Below, piece by piece: positions 14,975 to 24,565 of a stretch of DNA of 64,000 bases (positions within the stretch are counted from its first letter, which is position 1; every line of letters begins with the position of its first letter). The notes under the pieces are model-generated. The model was given only the letters and a program-made list of their open reading frames with translations. It did not search any database and was not told where the DNA came from. The DNA lies in the NCBI RefSeq assembly GCF_016598475.1, contig NZ_JAEMUX010000013.1:1-64000 (forward strand), read 5' to 3'. This DNA is from Streptomyces adelaidensis. Lineage in GTDB: Bacteria; Actinomycetota; Actinomycetes; Streptomycetales; Streptomycetaceae. The position numbers and the translations under genes were made by a program.

Positions 14975-17722
14975 GTGTCGGAAAACAAAGATCCCCACGT
15001 AGGCCACGTAGCTCGAAGCGTTGAGGGCGTGAAGTTTGTTTATGACTTCACCGAAGGCAACAGGGACCTCAAGGACCTCCTCGGGGGCAAGGGCGCCAAC
15101 CTCGCCGAGATGACCAACCTCGGCCTTCCCGTGCCTCCCGGCTTCACCATCACCACCGAGGCCTGCAAGGTCTACCTCGACAGCGGCGACGAGCCCGCGG
15201 CACTCCGTGACGAGGTCAGCGCCCACCTCGTGGCCCTCGAGGAGAAGATGGGCAAGAAGCTCGGCCAGGCCGACGACCCGCTCCTCGTCTCGGTCCGCTC
15301 CGGCGCGAAGTTCTCGATGCCCGGAATGATGGACACGGTCCTCAACATCGGCCTCTCCGACAAGTCCGTGAAGGGCCTCGCCGAGCAGGCGGGCGACGAG
15401 CGCTTCGCCTGGGACTCGTACCGCCGGCTCATCCAGATGTTCGGCAAGACGGTGCTGGGCGTCGACGGCGAGCTCTTCGAGGAAGCCCTGGAGGCGGCGA
15501 AGGCGGCCAAGAAGGTCGTGGTCGACACCGACCTCGAAGCGGCCGAGCTGAAGAAGCTCGTCACCAAGTACAAGAGGATCGTCAAGACCGAGGCCGGCCG
15601 GGACTTCCCGCAGGACCCGCGCGAGCAGATGGACCTCGCCATCAAGGCCGTCTTCGACTCCTGGAACGGCGACCGCGCCAAGCTCTACCGCCGCCAGGAG
15701 CGCATCCCGCACGACCTCGGCACCGCGGTCAACGTCTGCTCGATGGTCTTCGGCAACCTGGGCCCCGACTCGGGCACGGGCGTGGCGTTCACCCGCGACC
15801 CCGCCTCCGGTCACCAGGGCGTCTACGGCGACTACCTCCAGAACGCCCAGGGCGAGGACGTGGTCGCGGGCATCCGCAACACCGTCCCCCTGGCGGAGCT
15901 GGAGTCGATCGACAAGAAGTCGTACGACCAGCTGATGCAGATCATGGAGACCCTGGAGAACCACTACAAGGATCTCTGCGACATCGAGTTCACCATCGAG
16001 CGCGGCCAGCTGTGGATGCTCCAGACCCGTGTCGGCAAGCGCACGGCGGGTGCGGCCTTCCGGATCGCCACGCAGTTGGTGGACCAGGGGCTCATCGACG
16101 AGGCGGAGGCCCTCCAGCGCGTGACGGGTGCCCAGCTCGCCCAGCTGATGTTCCCCCGCTTCGACGAGGACACGAAGGTCGCGAAGGTCGGCCGGGGCAT
16201 CGCGGCGTCGCCGGGCGCGGCGGTCGGCAGGGCGGTCTTCGACTCGTACACGGCCGTGAAGTGGTCGCGCTCCGGCGAGAAGGTCATCCTCGTCCGCCGG
16301 GAGACGAACCCCGACGACCTCGACGGCATGATCGCCGCCGAGGGCATCCTGACCTCGCGCGGCGGCAAGACCTCCCACGCGGCCGTGGTCGCGCGCGGCA
16401 TGGGCAAGACCTGTGTCTGCGGCGCGGAGGAGCTCGAGGTCGACACCAAGCGCCGCCGGATGACCGTGCCCGGCGGGCACGTGGTGGAGGAGGGTGACCT
16501 GATCTCGATCGACGGGTCGTCGGGCAAGGTCTACCTGGGCGAGGTCCCGGTGGTCCCGTCCCCCGTGGTGGAGTACTTCGAGGGCCGGATGCACGCGGGC
16601 GCCAACGACGCCGACGAACTGGTCGAGGCGGTCCACCGGATCATGGCCTTCGCGGACCGGAAGCGCCGTCTGCGTGTCCGGGCCAACGCGGACAACGCCG
16701 AGGACGCGCTGCGCGCCCGTCGCTTCGGCGCCCAGGGCATCGGCCTGTGCCGTACGGAACACATGTTCCTCGGTGACCGCCGTGAGCTGGTCGAGCGTCT
16801 GATCCTGGCGGACACGGAGGTCGAGCGCGAGGAGTCCCTGAAGGGGCTTCTTCCCCTCCAGAAGCAGGACTTCGTGGAGCTGTTCTCGGCGATGGACGGC
16901 CTCCCGGTGACGGTTCGGTTGTTGGACCCGCCGCTGCACGAGTTCCTGCCGGACATCACGGAGCTGTCGGTTCGTGTCGCCCTCGCGGAGTCCCGCCAGG
17001 AGCCTCACGAGAACGAACTCCGCCTCCTCCAGGCCGTCCACCGCCTGCACGAGCAGAACCCGATGCTCGGCCTGCGGGGCGTGCGGCTGGGCCTGGTCAT
17101 CCCGGGCTTGTTCACCATGCAGGTCCGCGCCATCGCCGAAGCCGCCGCCGAACGCAAGGCCGCGAAGGGCGACCCGCGCGCCGAGATCATGATCCCGCTC
17201 GTCGGTACGGTCCAGGAGCTGGAGATCGTCCGCGAGGAGGCCGACCAGGTCATCGCCGAGGTCGAGGCGGCGACCGGTACGGAACTGAAGCTGGCGATCG
17301 GCACGATGATCGAACTCCCGCGTGCCGCCCTGACCGCCGGTCAGATCGCGGAGGCCGCGCAGTTCTTCAGCTTCGGCACGAACGACCTGACGCAGACGGT
17401 GTGGGGCTTCTCCCGGGACGACGTGGAGGCCTCCTTCTTCACCGCGTACCTGGAGAAGGGCATCTTCGGAGTCTCCCCCTTCGAGACGATCGACCGGGAC
17501 GGCGTGGGTTCGTTGGTGAAGCTCGCCGCCGAGGCCGGCCGCGCCACCCGCCCCGACCTCAAGCTCGGCGTCTGCGGCGAACACGGCGGCGACCCCGAGT
17601 CCGTCCACTTCTTCCACGAGGTGGGCCTGGACTACGTCTCCTGCTCCCCCTTCCGCATTCCGGTCGCCCGCCTGGAGGCGGGACGCGCGGCCTCGCAGGC
17701 GGCGGGAAGCGACCACCGCTGA
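14975..17722 (+). CDS. ppdK: pyruvate, phosphate dikinase
   Basis: 915 aa, normal length. Interconverts pyruvate, ATP and phosphate with PEP, AMP and pyrophosphate; in Streptomyces probably gluconeogenic or pyrophosphate-linked. The N-terminal ATP-grasp part has LLGGKGANLAEMTNLGLPVPPGF. The swivelling domain carries the phospho-His in GGKTSHAAVVARGMGKTCV. The C-terminal PEP/pyruvate barrel carries GLCRTEHMF and the proton-donor Cys in LGVCGEHGGDP. Start GTG at 14975 has AAGGAG nine bases upstream; the frame is open further upstream but has no signal there. Confidence 0.95.
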   Translation: MSENKDPHVGHVARSVEGVKFVYDFTEGNRDLKDLLGGKGANLAEMTNLGLPVPPGFTITTEACKVYLDSGDEPAALRDEVSAHLVALEEKMGKKLGQADDPLLVSVRSGAKFSMPGMMDTVLNIGLSDKSVKGLAEQAGDERFAWDSYRRLIQMFGKTVLGVDGELFEEALEAAKAAKKVVVDTDLEAAELKKLVTKYKRIVKTEAGRDFPQDPREQMDLAIKAVFDSWNGDRAKLYRRQERIPHDLGTAVNVCSMVFGNLGPDSGTGVAFTRDPASGHQGVYGDYLQNAQGEDVVAGIRNTVPLAELESIDKKSYDQLMQIMETLENHYKDLCDIEFTIERGQLWMLQTRVGKRTAGAAFRIATQLVDQGLIDEAEALQRVTGAQLAQLMFPRFDEDTKVAKVGRGIAASPGAAVGRAVFDSYTAVKWSRSGEKVILVRRETNPDDLDGMIAAEGILTSRGGKTSHAAVVARGMGKTCVCGAEELEVDTKRRRMTVPGGHVVEEGDLISIDGSSGKVYLGEVPVVPSPVVEYFEGRMHAGANDADELVEAVHRIMAFADRKRRLRVRANADNAEDALRARRFGAQGIGLCRTEHMFLGDRRELVERLILADTEVEREESLKGLLPLQKQDFVELFSAMDGLPVTVRLLDPPLHEFLPDITELSVRVALAESRQEPHENELRLLQAVHRLHEQNPMLGLRGVRLGLVIPGLFTMQVRAIAEAAAERKAAKGDPRAEIMIPLVGTVQELEIVREEADQVIAEVEAATGTELKLAIGTMIELPRAALTAGQIAEAAQFFSFGTNDLTQTVWGFSRDDVEASFFTAYLEKGIFGVSPFETIDRDGVGSLVKLAAEAGRATRPDLKLGVCGEHGGDPESVHFFHEVGLDYVSCSPFRIPVARLEAGRAASQAAGSDHR

Positions 17723-17821
17723 GCTGCCATTGACCAACGCCCCTCGGGGCGTTTGAACCACCGGCACCGACGCCTGTCACGTCTCGACCCTCACCGACAG
17801 GACGGCGGCACCGGCGCACCG

Positions 17822-17859
17822 AAGAGGGCGGCATCCCGTGCGGGGGGTGCCGCCCTCTT
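17822..17859. terminator. bidirectional terminator between ppdK and the HTH regulator
   Basis: 12-bp stem AAGAGGGCGGCA / TGCCGCCCTCTT with an inner G/C extension, followed by TTTG on the plus strand. It lies between two convergent genes. Confidence 0.8.
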
Positions 17860-17905
17860 GTTTGCTCCGTCGCCCGTGGCAGCGGATCGGTGTGGCGCAG
17901 GGACG

Positions 17906-19248
17906 TCAACTCGCCAGTGCGGGAGGAGCGACGGTGCGTGCGCGGTCGTACAGGTCGCGTGCCGTCGCGTTCTTCAGGTGGGGACGCAGAAGGCCGAACA
18001 TCGTCCTGATCCGGTCGTCCGCGCGGCCGGACTGGACCATGGGGTAGTCGTCGAGGGCTTGGTGCCAGGTGGCGCAGGCGGCTTCGAGGTGGCCGATCTC
18101 CAGTTGGCGCTCGGCCAGGGTGCCGCGTCGGTGCACCCGTGTGCGCCGGAAGACACTGTGGCGCAGTTTGTCCGCCTCGTGCATGGCTTCGACGGAGCCA
18201 GGAACGTCGCCGAGTTCGTAACGCACCTGACTGATGTGGTAGTTCAGCGCAGCCGGGTCGTACGACCCGAAGGTCTTGCCGCGTGACTCGGCACGGTCCA
18301 TGGCGGCCTCCGCCTCGCGGATGAACCGGAGTGCGCCTGGCCGGTCGTCCGTCTGGGCAGCGGCGTGTGCCTGCTGGCCGACGAGGAACGCCTGCATCCG
18401 AGGGCCCGCCTGTGGTGACGCGGCGGCAGCGGCATCAGCCAGTTCCATGGCCTTCGCCCCGTGGCCCAGATCGACCGCCTGCACGCTCATACCGCGCAGA
18501 GTGGTGCAGTACGTGAGGTGGTCCTCGGCTGCTCCCGCCAACTCCAGGGCTTTGACGTAGTAGCGCTGGGCGAGCCCGTGCAGTCCTTCGTCCACGGCCA
18601 TGTAGCCGGTCAGGTAGAGCAGGTCGGAGGCGGCGGACAGCATCGCCCGGCGGACGTTCTCGGGTGCGTCGGCGCGCAGGTAGGGCGCCACGGTGTTGAC
18701 CATGAAGGAGGCGGCCATAGGGCGTGCGTGGCGGCCTCCGAACTGGTCGTCCAGTTCGGAGACACGCTCGGTCATGGCGATGACCATGTCCACTTCGTTC
18801 ATGCCGATGCGTGTCGCACGGCCCGCCCGGACTGCCTCGGCGCGTCCGATCACATCGGGCCAACCGGGAATCGTGACCGCCACCGAGAACAGGCCGGCCC
18901 CGAGGACGCCACGACGGGACGGGTCCATGTCCTGCCTCCCCAGGTCGATCAGGCTTTCGACCGTGCCCGCAGGCGTGGCCGACTGGTCACGGGGGACGGG
19001 CAGCCCGGCCTCGGTATGGGTGACAGGGCGGCTGAGGCGGCGCGAGAGGGCTTCGAGGATGCACGCCCGCACAGTGTGGTACGGGGAACGGTGCCGCCGA
19101 GCCAGTGACTCACGGCCGACTCGTCGTAGCGGAGAGGTCTGCCCGTTTCCGTGCCGACGCGGTTGACGGCCCGGGCGAACTGGCGATATGTCCAGCGGCT
19201 CTCTTCCAGCAGACGACCGAGCGCCGCGTTCGGTTCACGCTTCGCCAT
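17906..19248 (-). pseudogene. XRE-type HTH/TPR-like regulator split by a frameshift
   Basis: The N-terminal frame (start 19248, MAKREPNAALGRLLEESRW) encodes a helix-turn-helix ending SAVSHWLGGTVPR. The continuation expected for this Streptomyces regulator family (RACILEALSRRL..., then an alpha-helical TPR-like region of about 370 residues) is in another frame, open from 19072 to 17906. The switch occurs around a GGGG run at 19083-19086; one extra base there would restore one protein of about 445 aa. It is a true frameshift mutation, a sequencing error, or two proteins with the second starting at GTG 19072. The family regulates adjacent small genes in other loci. Confidence 0.7.
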
Positions 19249-19459
19249 GTTCTCAACTCCCCAGGCCTTTGCGAACTTTCAAGGCTTTCAAGTCCCAGCG
19301 TTGTCGCAACGGTACCGCTCTGCGTGGTCAGACGGTTGCGTAGAGGCAGGGGGAGGTGGGGCGGTGAAGTCGCCGCAGAAGTGACCATCGCTCGGCCAGG
19401 AGACCCCGGCGACCGCTGACACGGCCCCGGGGCGCGGCCGATCTGGAATGGAGACCGAC

Positions 19460-19777
19460 ATGCACTGTGTATCACGGGCGTTCGAATGGGTGAGAGCCTT
19501 CTTGTTCGGACCAGGAGCAACCAACAGATCCGCTGGAACGGCCCCTTCGGCCTCGGCAGCAGTCACGGGACCGGCGATGTCCGGTCTGTCGCCGCAGATG
19601 TGGGACGCGATCCTCGCCGGAGCGCGTCGTCGCAGGGCGCCGCACCTGTGGCCGCCCAGTGCCCCGCCCGCCCTCGCGGAGGCGGAGGCCTGGGGCCTTG
19701 TGCGCACCTATGTCCTGCTTCCCGAGGAACACCGACCGGCCTTTTCCGTACGTCAGTTCATGGAGGCGGGCCGGTGA
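19460..19777 (+). CDS. hypothetical protein, 105 aa, first of overlapping trio
   Basis: Starts MHCVSRAFEWVRAFLFGPG, with TGGAG six bases upstream of the ATG at 19460; an ATG at 19448 is in frame but has no ribosome site. The middle is Ala/Ser-rich, the C-terminal half folds as LAEAEAWGLVRTYVLLPEE. The end PAFSVRQFMEAGR overlaps the next GTG by four bases. It lies divergent from the frameshifted HTH regulator, an arrangement typical of Streptomyces regulator plus small-protein loci. No function known. Confidence 0.65.
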   Translation: MHCVSRAFEWVRAFLFGPGATNRSAGTAPSASAAVTGPAMSGLSPQMWDAILAGARRRRAPHLWPPSAPPALAEAEAWGLVRTYVLLPEEHRPAFSVRQFMEAGR

Positions 19778-19968
19778 ACGACGCAAGCGCGGCCGGCGAG
19801 GCGGTGAGGGACATTGAGATCCCCATGCTGCGGGCGTACCGGCTGTGGTTCGAGCACGCCCGGAAGTGTGAGGGGTGCAAGTCGGTGCGCCGGGCGCAGG
19901 ACGGTTGCGAGGACGGACGTGAACTGTGGGGCGCATACCGCCTCGCCCGTAACGGGGGTGGACGGTGA
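19774..19968 (+). CDS. hypothetical protein, 64 aa, CxxC motif
   Basis: GTG start overlapping the preceding stop (GTGA). The product has one long helix (PMLRAYRLWFEHARKCEGC) with a CEGC pair and a later Cys (DGCEDGRELW), reminiscent of small zinc-binding proteins encoded beside XRE regulators in Streptomyces. Its own stop overlaps the next GTG. The four-base overlaps argue strongly that the frames are real and translationally coupled. Confidence 0.65.
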   Translation: MNDASAAGEAVRDIEIPMLRAYRLWFEHARKCEGCKSVRRAQDGCEDGRELWGAYRLARNGGGR

Positions 19969-20195
19969 GCCGTACGGCACCGGACATCCCCACGGGCACC
20001 CTGGTCCGCGACCTCGCGACCGACCGCGTCGGCATCCTGCGGGACGTGCTCGACCCCGGAGACCCGTACGGCGTCCATCCAAAGGACGGCACGGGCCGCC
20101 TGGCCTTCCTCGCTCCCTCGGGTGGCGGCGTCGAGTGGACCACCAGGCCCGAACAGGTCGTCAGGCAACAGCCGGACCAGACAGACGTGACCTGA
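19965..20195 (+). CDS. hypothetical protein, 76 aa
   Basis: GTG start overlapping the previous stop by four bases. Beta-rich sequence (GTLVRDLATDRVGILRDV, GRLAFLAPSGGGVEWTT) resembling a small SH3-like barrel found at ends of such operons. No known function. Third gene of the coupled trio. Confidence 0.65.
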   Translation: MSRTAPDIPTGTLVRDLATDRVGILRDVLDPGDPYGVHPKDGTGRLAFLAPSGGGVEWTTRPEQVVRQQPDQTDVT

Positions 20196-20300
20196 TGGCG
20201 GAGCCTTCCACCAGGTGCCGCCGGAGGGTGAAGGCCGACGGCATGTCGCGTGCGCGACGCTCCTAGACTGGCGCGGCCCGCCAAGAGAGGAATGATCCAT

Positions 20301-20705
20301 ATGCGTCCGGAACGGTTCCAGGCCTTCGCCCTCGACGTCATCAAGAACGCCCGTGGGGCAGTCCGGGTGCGGAGTCTCGCGGACGCCGGAGACTCCAAGC
20401 ACCCGTTCGGCTTCGCCGTGACCACGGCGGTCGGAGAGTCCACCTGGCAGATCATGGGGCAACTCGCTGATGGCGAGCGCCACGAGCACCAGGAGTCTCC
20501 CGTCGAAGGCGCCCCGGCCGCATGGACGGACGCACAGCCAGGAGACAGCGCGGAAGCATGGCTCGCTGCGGCCATCGGCCAGGCCGAATCCCCGGAGATC
20601 TCCCGTATCGACCGTTGGTCGGCGCGCGAGGGAGCCGAGTCGGACCGCCAGGGGCTGACCGTGTTCTTCCACGACGGCTCGCGGGCGTTCGTCCGCATGC
20701 TCTAG
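20301..20705 (+). CDS. hypothetical protein, 134 aa
   Basis: ATG at 20301 lies ten bases after AGAGAGG; an in-frame ATG at 20292 is too close to that site. Alpha/beta sequence starting MRPERFQAFALDVIKNARGA, with WQIMGQLADGE and a C-terminal LTVFFHDGSRAFVRML. I do not recognise the family. It follows the trio after 105 bp on the same strand and may be part of the same accessory unit. Confidence 0.6.
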   Translation: MRPERFQAFALDVIKNARGAVRVRSLADAGDSKHPFGFAVTTAVGESTWQIMGQLADGERHEHQESPVEGAPAAWTDAQPGDSAEAWLAAAIGQAESPEISRIDRWSAREGAESDRQGLTVFFHDGSRAFVRML

Positions 20706-20791
20706 GCCCTCCCCACCAGCCGCGGTCCCAGCCGTGTGGGGAGCAGCACAGCACCACCGTCAGCACCACTCATCCATGTGAGGAGCTTGAT

Positions 20792-20962
20792 ATGGGATGC
20801 ATGCGCAGTTACCCCGGTGACCGGTTCGACCCGGCCCGCTGCATGGCTTCCTGCCCGGTCTGTGGCTCGTACGGGAGCGCCAACCCCGGTGAGCCATGTG
20901 CCCCCCACCAGGCGCCCGGGAGCCGCGAGATGTGCTCCGGCAGCGGACAAGCCGCCGTCTAG
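20792..20962 (+). CDS. Cys-rich small protein, 56 aa
   Basis: ATG with AGGAG six bases upstream. Begins MGCMRSYPGDRFDPARC and has CMASCPVCGSYG followed by CAPHQ and a later Cys, seven Cys in 56 residues. The pattern suggests one zinc ribbon. It ends just before a strong terminator. No known function. Confidence 0.6.
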   Translation: MGCMRSYPGDRFDPARCMASCPVCGSYGSANPGEPCAPHQAPGSREMCSGSGQAAV

Positions 20963-21018
20963 ATCAATGTGCGGACCGCGCTTGCGGGCGGTCTGTGACA
21001 GAGCGGGGCACACGACAG

Positions 21019-21052
21019 AGAGGGCGGTATCCCGTCCGGGATACCGCCCTCT
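21019..21052. terminator. bidirectional terminator, 15-bp perfect stem
   Basis: AGAGGGCGGTATCCC and GGGATACCGCCCTCT around a GTCC loop, between the rightward small genes and the leftward condensation gene. The stem resembles the ppdK terminator (AGAGGGCGG...CCGCCCTCT). Confidence 0.88.
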
Positions 21053-21063
21053 CGCGCTGCTGC

Positions 21064-22557
21064 TCAGGTCATCACGGCGGCGGCCGTCTCCCGGGACGGG
21101 CGGGGGATGGACCTCGGCACGGTGTTGCGGTGGCCGGCGATCTCCAGAAGGACCTGGACCAGCTCGTGGTGCAGGGCGTCGCTGATGTCATGTGCTTGGG
21201 GTGTGTCGACGTGCAGCAGGTTGACGTGGAGGCCGGTGGCGGTGCGGTGGAACCAGTGGCTGATGCCGTTGCCGCGGGCGGCCCAGACGTGCAACATCGG
21301 GTTCCAGAGGGGGTGTTGATCGCCTCCGGGCGTCCTTCTGAAGTCGATGTAGGAGAAGAAGTTCACGGGGAACGGCCACTGGTGCCGGGAGAAGGACTCC
21401 GGGTCCAGCAGCTCCCACGCCCGTACGAAGGGGATGCCGACGTGGCGCTGCAACTCGCCGTACGCCGCGCGTGCCCGCGCGATGGTGGCGGCGTGGTCCG
21501 CGCCACCACCATCGACCGAGCCCATGGTGCCCATCTCGCCCACCTGGAACTCGATGGGCATCGTGTTGACGAACCAGCCGATGGAGTGCTGCCACGGGGC
21601 GGGGCCTTCGGTCCGTTCGCTCACGGGTAGCAGGCCCCGGTAGACCCCCGGGCCACCGAAGCGGTGCTGGGCCGTCGCGGCCGCTGCCAGGACGGCGGTG
21701 AAGACGCTGCCTCCTGCCGCGCGGGCGCCGGCCGCGAGGTCGGCGGTCCGGTCGGCGTCCAGGAGGGGGAGGGACCGGTTCACCAGGGGGTACAGCGTGT
21801 CCTTCGTTACGCCCAGGTCGAAGGGGAACCTGGGGAAGAAGCCGTCGTTGCCGCGGATGAAGTCCTTCCAGTACGCCAGGCGGCCGTCGTCGGGGCGCAG
21901 GGACGCGTAGCGGCGGCGCTGGTCGTCGCCGAAGGTCAAGTAGCTGCCTGCAAAGGGGAGTTCAGGGGAGCGGCAGGTGGTGAGGGCGGCGTACACGGTC
22001 TGGAGTTCGTTCGCGACGACGGGCATGGACAGGCCGTCGCAGACGATGTGGTCGAAGCAGAGGTAGACCGTCGAACTCGTCTTCCGGACCACCGCGCCCA
22101 TGAGGAACAGCGGCCAGGACAGCGTGTCGACGCTCTTGAACGTCTTGTCGAGGTGGGTGTGCAGGTCCTCCCCGCTGTGGAAGTGACCGACCTCTTCCGC
22201 TTCCAGGCTGATGGACTCGGGGGCGAGCGCCGTACAGCTCAGGTCACCGGCCAGGCGCTGGAACTCGCAGCGGAGCACCTCGTGGCGGCGTACGAGAAGA
22301 AGGAGCGCCGATTCGAGTGCCGCCGTGTCGAGTCGGCCCGTGATCTCGAAAGTGACCGCGATCGAACTGGCGATGCCGTCATTCGTACTCCGGGTCGCCT
22401 CCGAGGAGGAGTGGTGCTTGTCCTGATTGAAAGAGGCCGATTTGGCGGAGGCCGGTTCCAGATTCTCTCCGTCGTGGGGGGATTGCTTCGTGAGCAAGGA
22501 CCAGGAGATTACGGTTCCGGGGGCGATGGTGGCGTCGGAGAAGGGGATTTGTAGCAC
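21064..22557 (-). CDS. stand-alone condensation-domain protein (acyltransferase-like)
   Basis: 497 aa of the NRPS condensation/PapA acyltransferase superfamily. It shows VRRHEVLRCEF (motif C2-like) near residue 90, the active-site motif as FDHIVCDG around residues 168-175 (DHxxxDG, with the first His replaced by Asp but the catalytic second His and the Asp kept), and SIGWFVNTMPI near residue 330. There are no carrier or adenylation domains. The likely role is acyl or aminoacyl transfer onto a hydroxyl or amine. It lies 66 bp downstream of a GT1 glycosyltransferase on the same strand, suggesting an acylated glycoside product. GTG start, weak ribosome site. Confidence 0.8.
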   Translation of the reverse strand: MLQIPFSDATIAPGTVISWSLLTKQSPHDGENLEPASAKSASFNQDKHHSSSEATRSTNDGIASSIAVTFEITGRLDTAALESALLLLVRRHEVLRCEFQRLAGDLSCTALAPESISLEAEEVGHFHSGEDLHTHLDKTFKSVDTLSWPLFLMGAVVRKTSSTVYLCFDHIVCDGLSMPVVANELQTVYAALTTCRSPELPFAGSYLTFGDDQRRRYASLRPDDGRLAYWKDFIRGNDGFFPRFPFDLGVTKDTLYPLVNRSLPLLDADRTADLAAGARAAGGSVFTAVLAAAATAQHRFGGPGVYRGLLPVSERTEGPAPWQHSIGWFVNTMPIEFQVGEMGTMGSVDGGGADHAATIARARAAYGELQRHVGIPFVRAWELLDPESFSRHQWPFPVNFFSYIDFRRTPGGDQHPLWNPMLHVWAARGNGISHWFHRTATGLHVNLLHVDTPQAHDISDALHHELVQVLLEIAGHRNTVPRSIPRPSRETAAAVMT

Positions 22558-22623
22558 GCCGAGGCTTTCTGTTCGTGATGTGCGGGGGGATAAGAGGTGG
22601 GGGGTTCAGTGATTCATAGACAG

Positions 22624-23949
22624 TCAGGTGAGGTGCGACAGCAGGGAATTCACTGCCGTGTTCACACCGTCCTCCGCCTGGACGACGGGGGCGACTTCCT
22701 GTGCCCGGTGTCGTAGGCGGCGGTCCGTCGTCGACGCGCTGATCGCTTCCGCCAGTCGGTGCGCCGTCAGGTCGCGGGCGGTGAGGGGAGCGGGGGCCAC
22801 GCCGAGGGCTCGCATGCGGGCGGACCAGTGGGTCTGGTCGCCCATGTGGGGGCAGAGGACCTGAGGGAGGCCCGCGGCGAGCGCGGCTCCGACGGTGCCG
22901 GGGCCGCCGTGGTGGACGACCGCGGTCATCCGGGGGAAGAGCCAGTCGTGCGGGGCCTGGTCGATCGTCAGGATGTCCGGTGACGGGGGGCCGGACTCGA
23001 TGCCGCCCCAGCCGGTCGCGACCACGGCCCGTACGCCGGCGAGTCGAACCGCCTCACTGACCAGGGCGTTGTTACGGCGGGCCCGGGTGCCCGTCATGCT
23101 GCCGAAGCCGATGTAGACGGGGGGCGGGCCCTCGTCCAGGAACCGGGTCAGCGCCCTGGGGGGCGTCCAGTCGGGGCGGGCGGGCAGGAACCAGAAGCCG
23201 GTGGTGCGCACGGCGTCGCCCCACGCCCGGTCGACCGGGGTGACGTGCCGGCTGAACGACTGGAGGACTGGGCGCCGTCCGCCTCCGGGGTCCCGCAGCC
23301 ACCGGCGCGCGCCGTGTCGGCGGGCCGTCAGGCCCAGCTCGTCCGTCCGCCAACGCTCCACCTCCCGCGACCGCTGGGCCGCGGTGACCAGGGCGTACGT
23401 GCTCCGGTTGAGGAGACGCGGCACCTTGGGCAGGGGCATCAGCTGGCAGGGGAATTCGCGGGTCGGGATCCAGCCGGGTTGCAGTGCCACGACGACGGCG
23501 GGTACGTCCAGCATGTCGGCCACATGCTGGGCGGGGAACGCGGCCGAGTGCACCACCGCCGCCACGTCCCCGTGGTCGTGCGCGATGGCCGCCACATCCC
23601 GCAACGGGGCGATCATCAGCTGTTTGACGCGAGCGACGGTCCGGGCCGCCGCGATCTTTCCGCGTACACCCATGAGGCCGTTGTCGATGAACCGGCGGGT
23701 CGCCGTCTCATTGAGAATGCGGTTCGGACCGTCGTCGATCGCGGCGAAATCGACGTCATAAGCCGACGCTTCGGACGCATATGAGGGAGGGGCTGCCAAT
23801 AACGGCTGATGCCCGTGCCGACGCAGCGCCACGGCCAATGCGAGAAATGGTTGTACGTCCCCGCGAGTGCCGCATGCCGCCAGGAGAACCTTGCGCGGGC
23901 GAGCGCCGACTCCGAGGCTCTTCGTCCCCAATTCGTTGGGCATGACCAC
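22624..23949 (-). CDS. GT1-family (MGT/sterol-glucosyltransferase-like) glycosyltransferase
   Basis: 441 aa GT-B enzyme. The N-terminus [20 protein letters not shown] is the acceptor-domain signature of this group. The C-terminal domain has [10 protein letters not shown] and the nucleotide-sugar motif [19 protein letters not shown] then HMGDQTHW. Acceptors in this group include lipids, macrolides and glycopeptides. First gene of a two-gene unit with the condensation-domain protein. TAGGTT lies six bases before the GTG at 23949, so a leaderless start is possible; an ATG at 23943 is the alternative. Confidence 0.85.
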   Translation of the reverse strand: MVMPNELGTKSLGVGARPRKVLLAACGTRGDVQPFLALAVALRRHGHQPLLAAPPSYASEASAYDVDFAAIDDGPNRILNETATRRFIDNGLMGVRGKIAAARTVARVKQLMIAPLRDVAAIAHDHGDVAAVVHSAAFPAQHVADMLDVPAVVVALQPGWIPTREFPCQLMPLPKVPRLLNRSTYALVTAAQRSREVERWRTDELGLTARRHGARRWLRDPGGGRRPVLQSFSRHVTPVDRAWGDAVRTTGFWFLPARPDWTPPRALTRFLDEGPPPVYIGFGSMTGTRARRNNALVSEAVRLAGVRAVVATGWGGIESGPPSPDILTIDQAPHDWLFPRMTAVVHHGGPGTVGAALAAGLPQVLCPHMGDQTHWSARMRALGVAPAPLTARDLTAHRLAEAISASTTDRRLRHRAQEVAPVVQAEDGVNTAVNSLLSHLT

Positions 23950-24033
23950 CCGCTGAACCTAGCAGAAGGCGACGCGAACAAGCCTGGGGCCGAAATGAGC
24001 TCGAACGGTCGAGCGGAATTGGGTTATGGGTTC

Positions 24034-24440
24034 CTATATTTGGTTCCGGAACGGGCCCGTCACCTCGTACGTGATGCCGCCCGACGAACTGCCGCTGGTG
24101 CCCCGCCGGCTGGAGAAGTACAGGCGGCGGCCGTCCGGGGAGAAGGCGGGGCCGGTGATCTCCGAGGCGGGCCGGCCGTTGACGCGGAGGAAGGGGGCTA
24201 TGACGTCGTCCGGGGTGATGACGCAGATCTCCAGGTTGCCGCCGTCCTCGGCGACGAACAGGTCGCCGGAGGAGGTGCCCGTGACGTTGTCGACGCCGGT
24301 GAGCGGGGCGGTGCCGCTGGTGACCAGCGAGTCGTCGTAGGCGAGTTCGATGGTCTGGGCGGCCGCGTCGTAACCCCGGTGTCCCGTGCGCGGGCGTCTC
24401 GTACGCGGTCGACCAGCTGTACTCGGTGCCGGCGCCGGCG
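24034..24440 (-). pseudogene. C-terminal remnant of a PhoX-like (DUF839) phosphatase
   Basis: The minus-strand translation ends with [38 protein letters not shown] and [18 protein letters not shown], resembling the end of PhoX/DUF839 alkaline phosphatases. The preceding part ([17 protein letters not shown]) is in another frame, so there is a frameshift near 24390, and about 500 N-terminal residues are missing. It is joined upstream to a response-regulator fragment through a Gly-Ala repeat. Confidence 0.6.
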
Positions 24441-24565
24441 CTCGCGTCGGCGCCTCCAGCCGGGGCGGTCTGCTCCCGCGCGGACAGCACGTGGGGAGCG
24501 TGCGGGTCGACTCCATCCCCGATCCCGGCTCCGACCCCAGCCCCAACCCCAGCCCCAGCCCCAAT

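Noticed and set aside
14873..17767. 964-codon minus-strand frame opposite ppdK
   Set aside because: Antisense shadow; the plus strand has all PPDK motifs.
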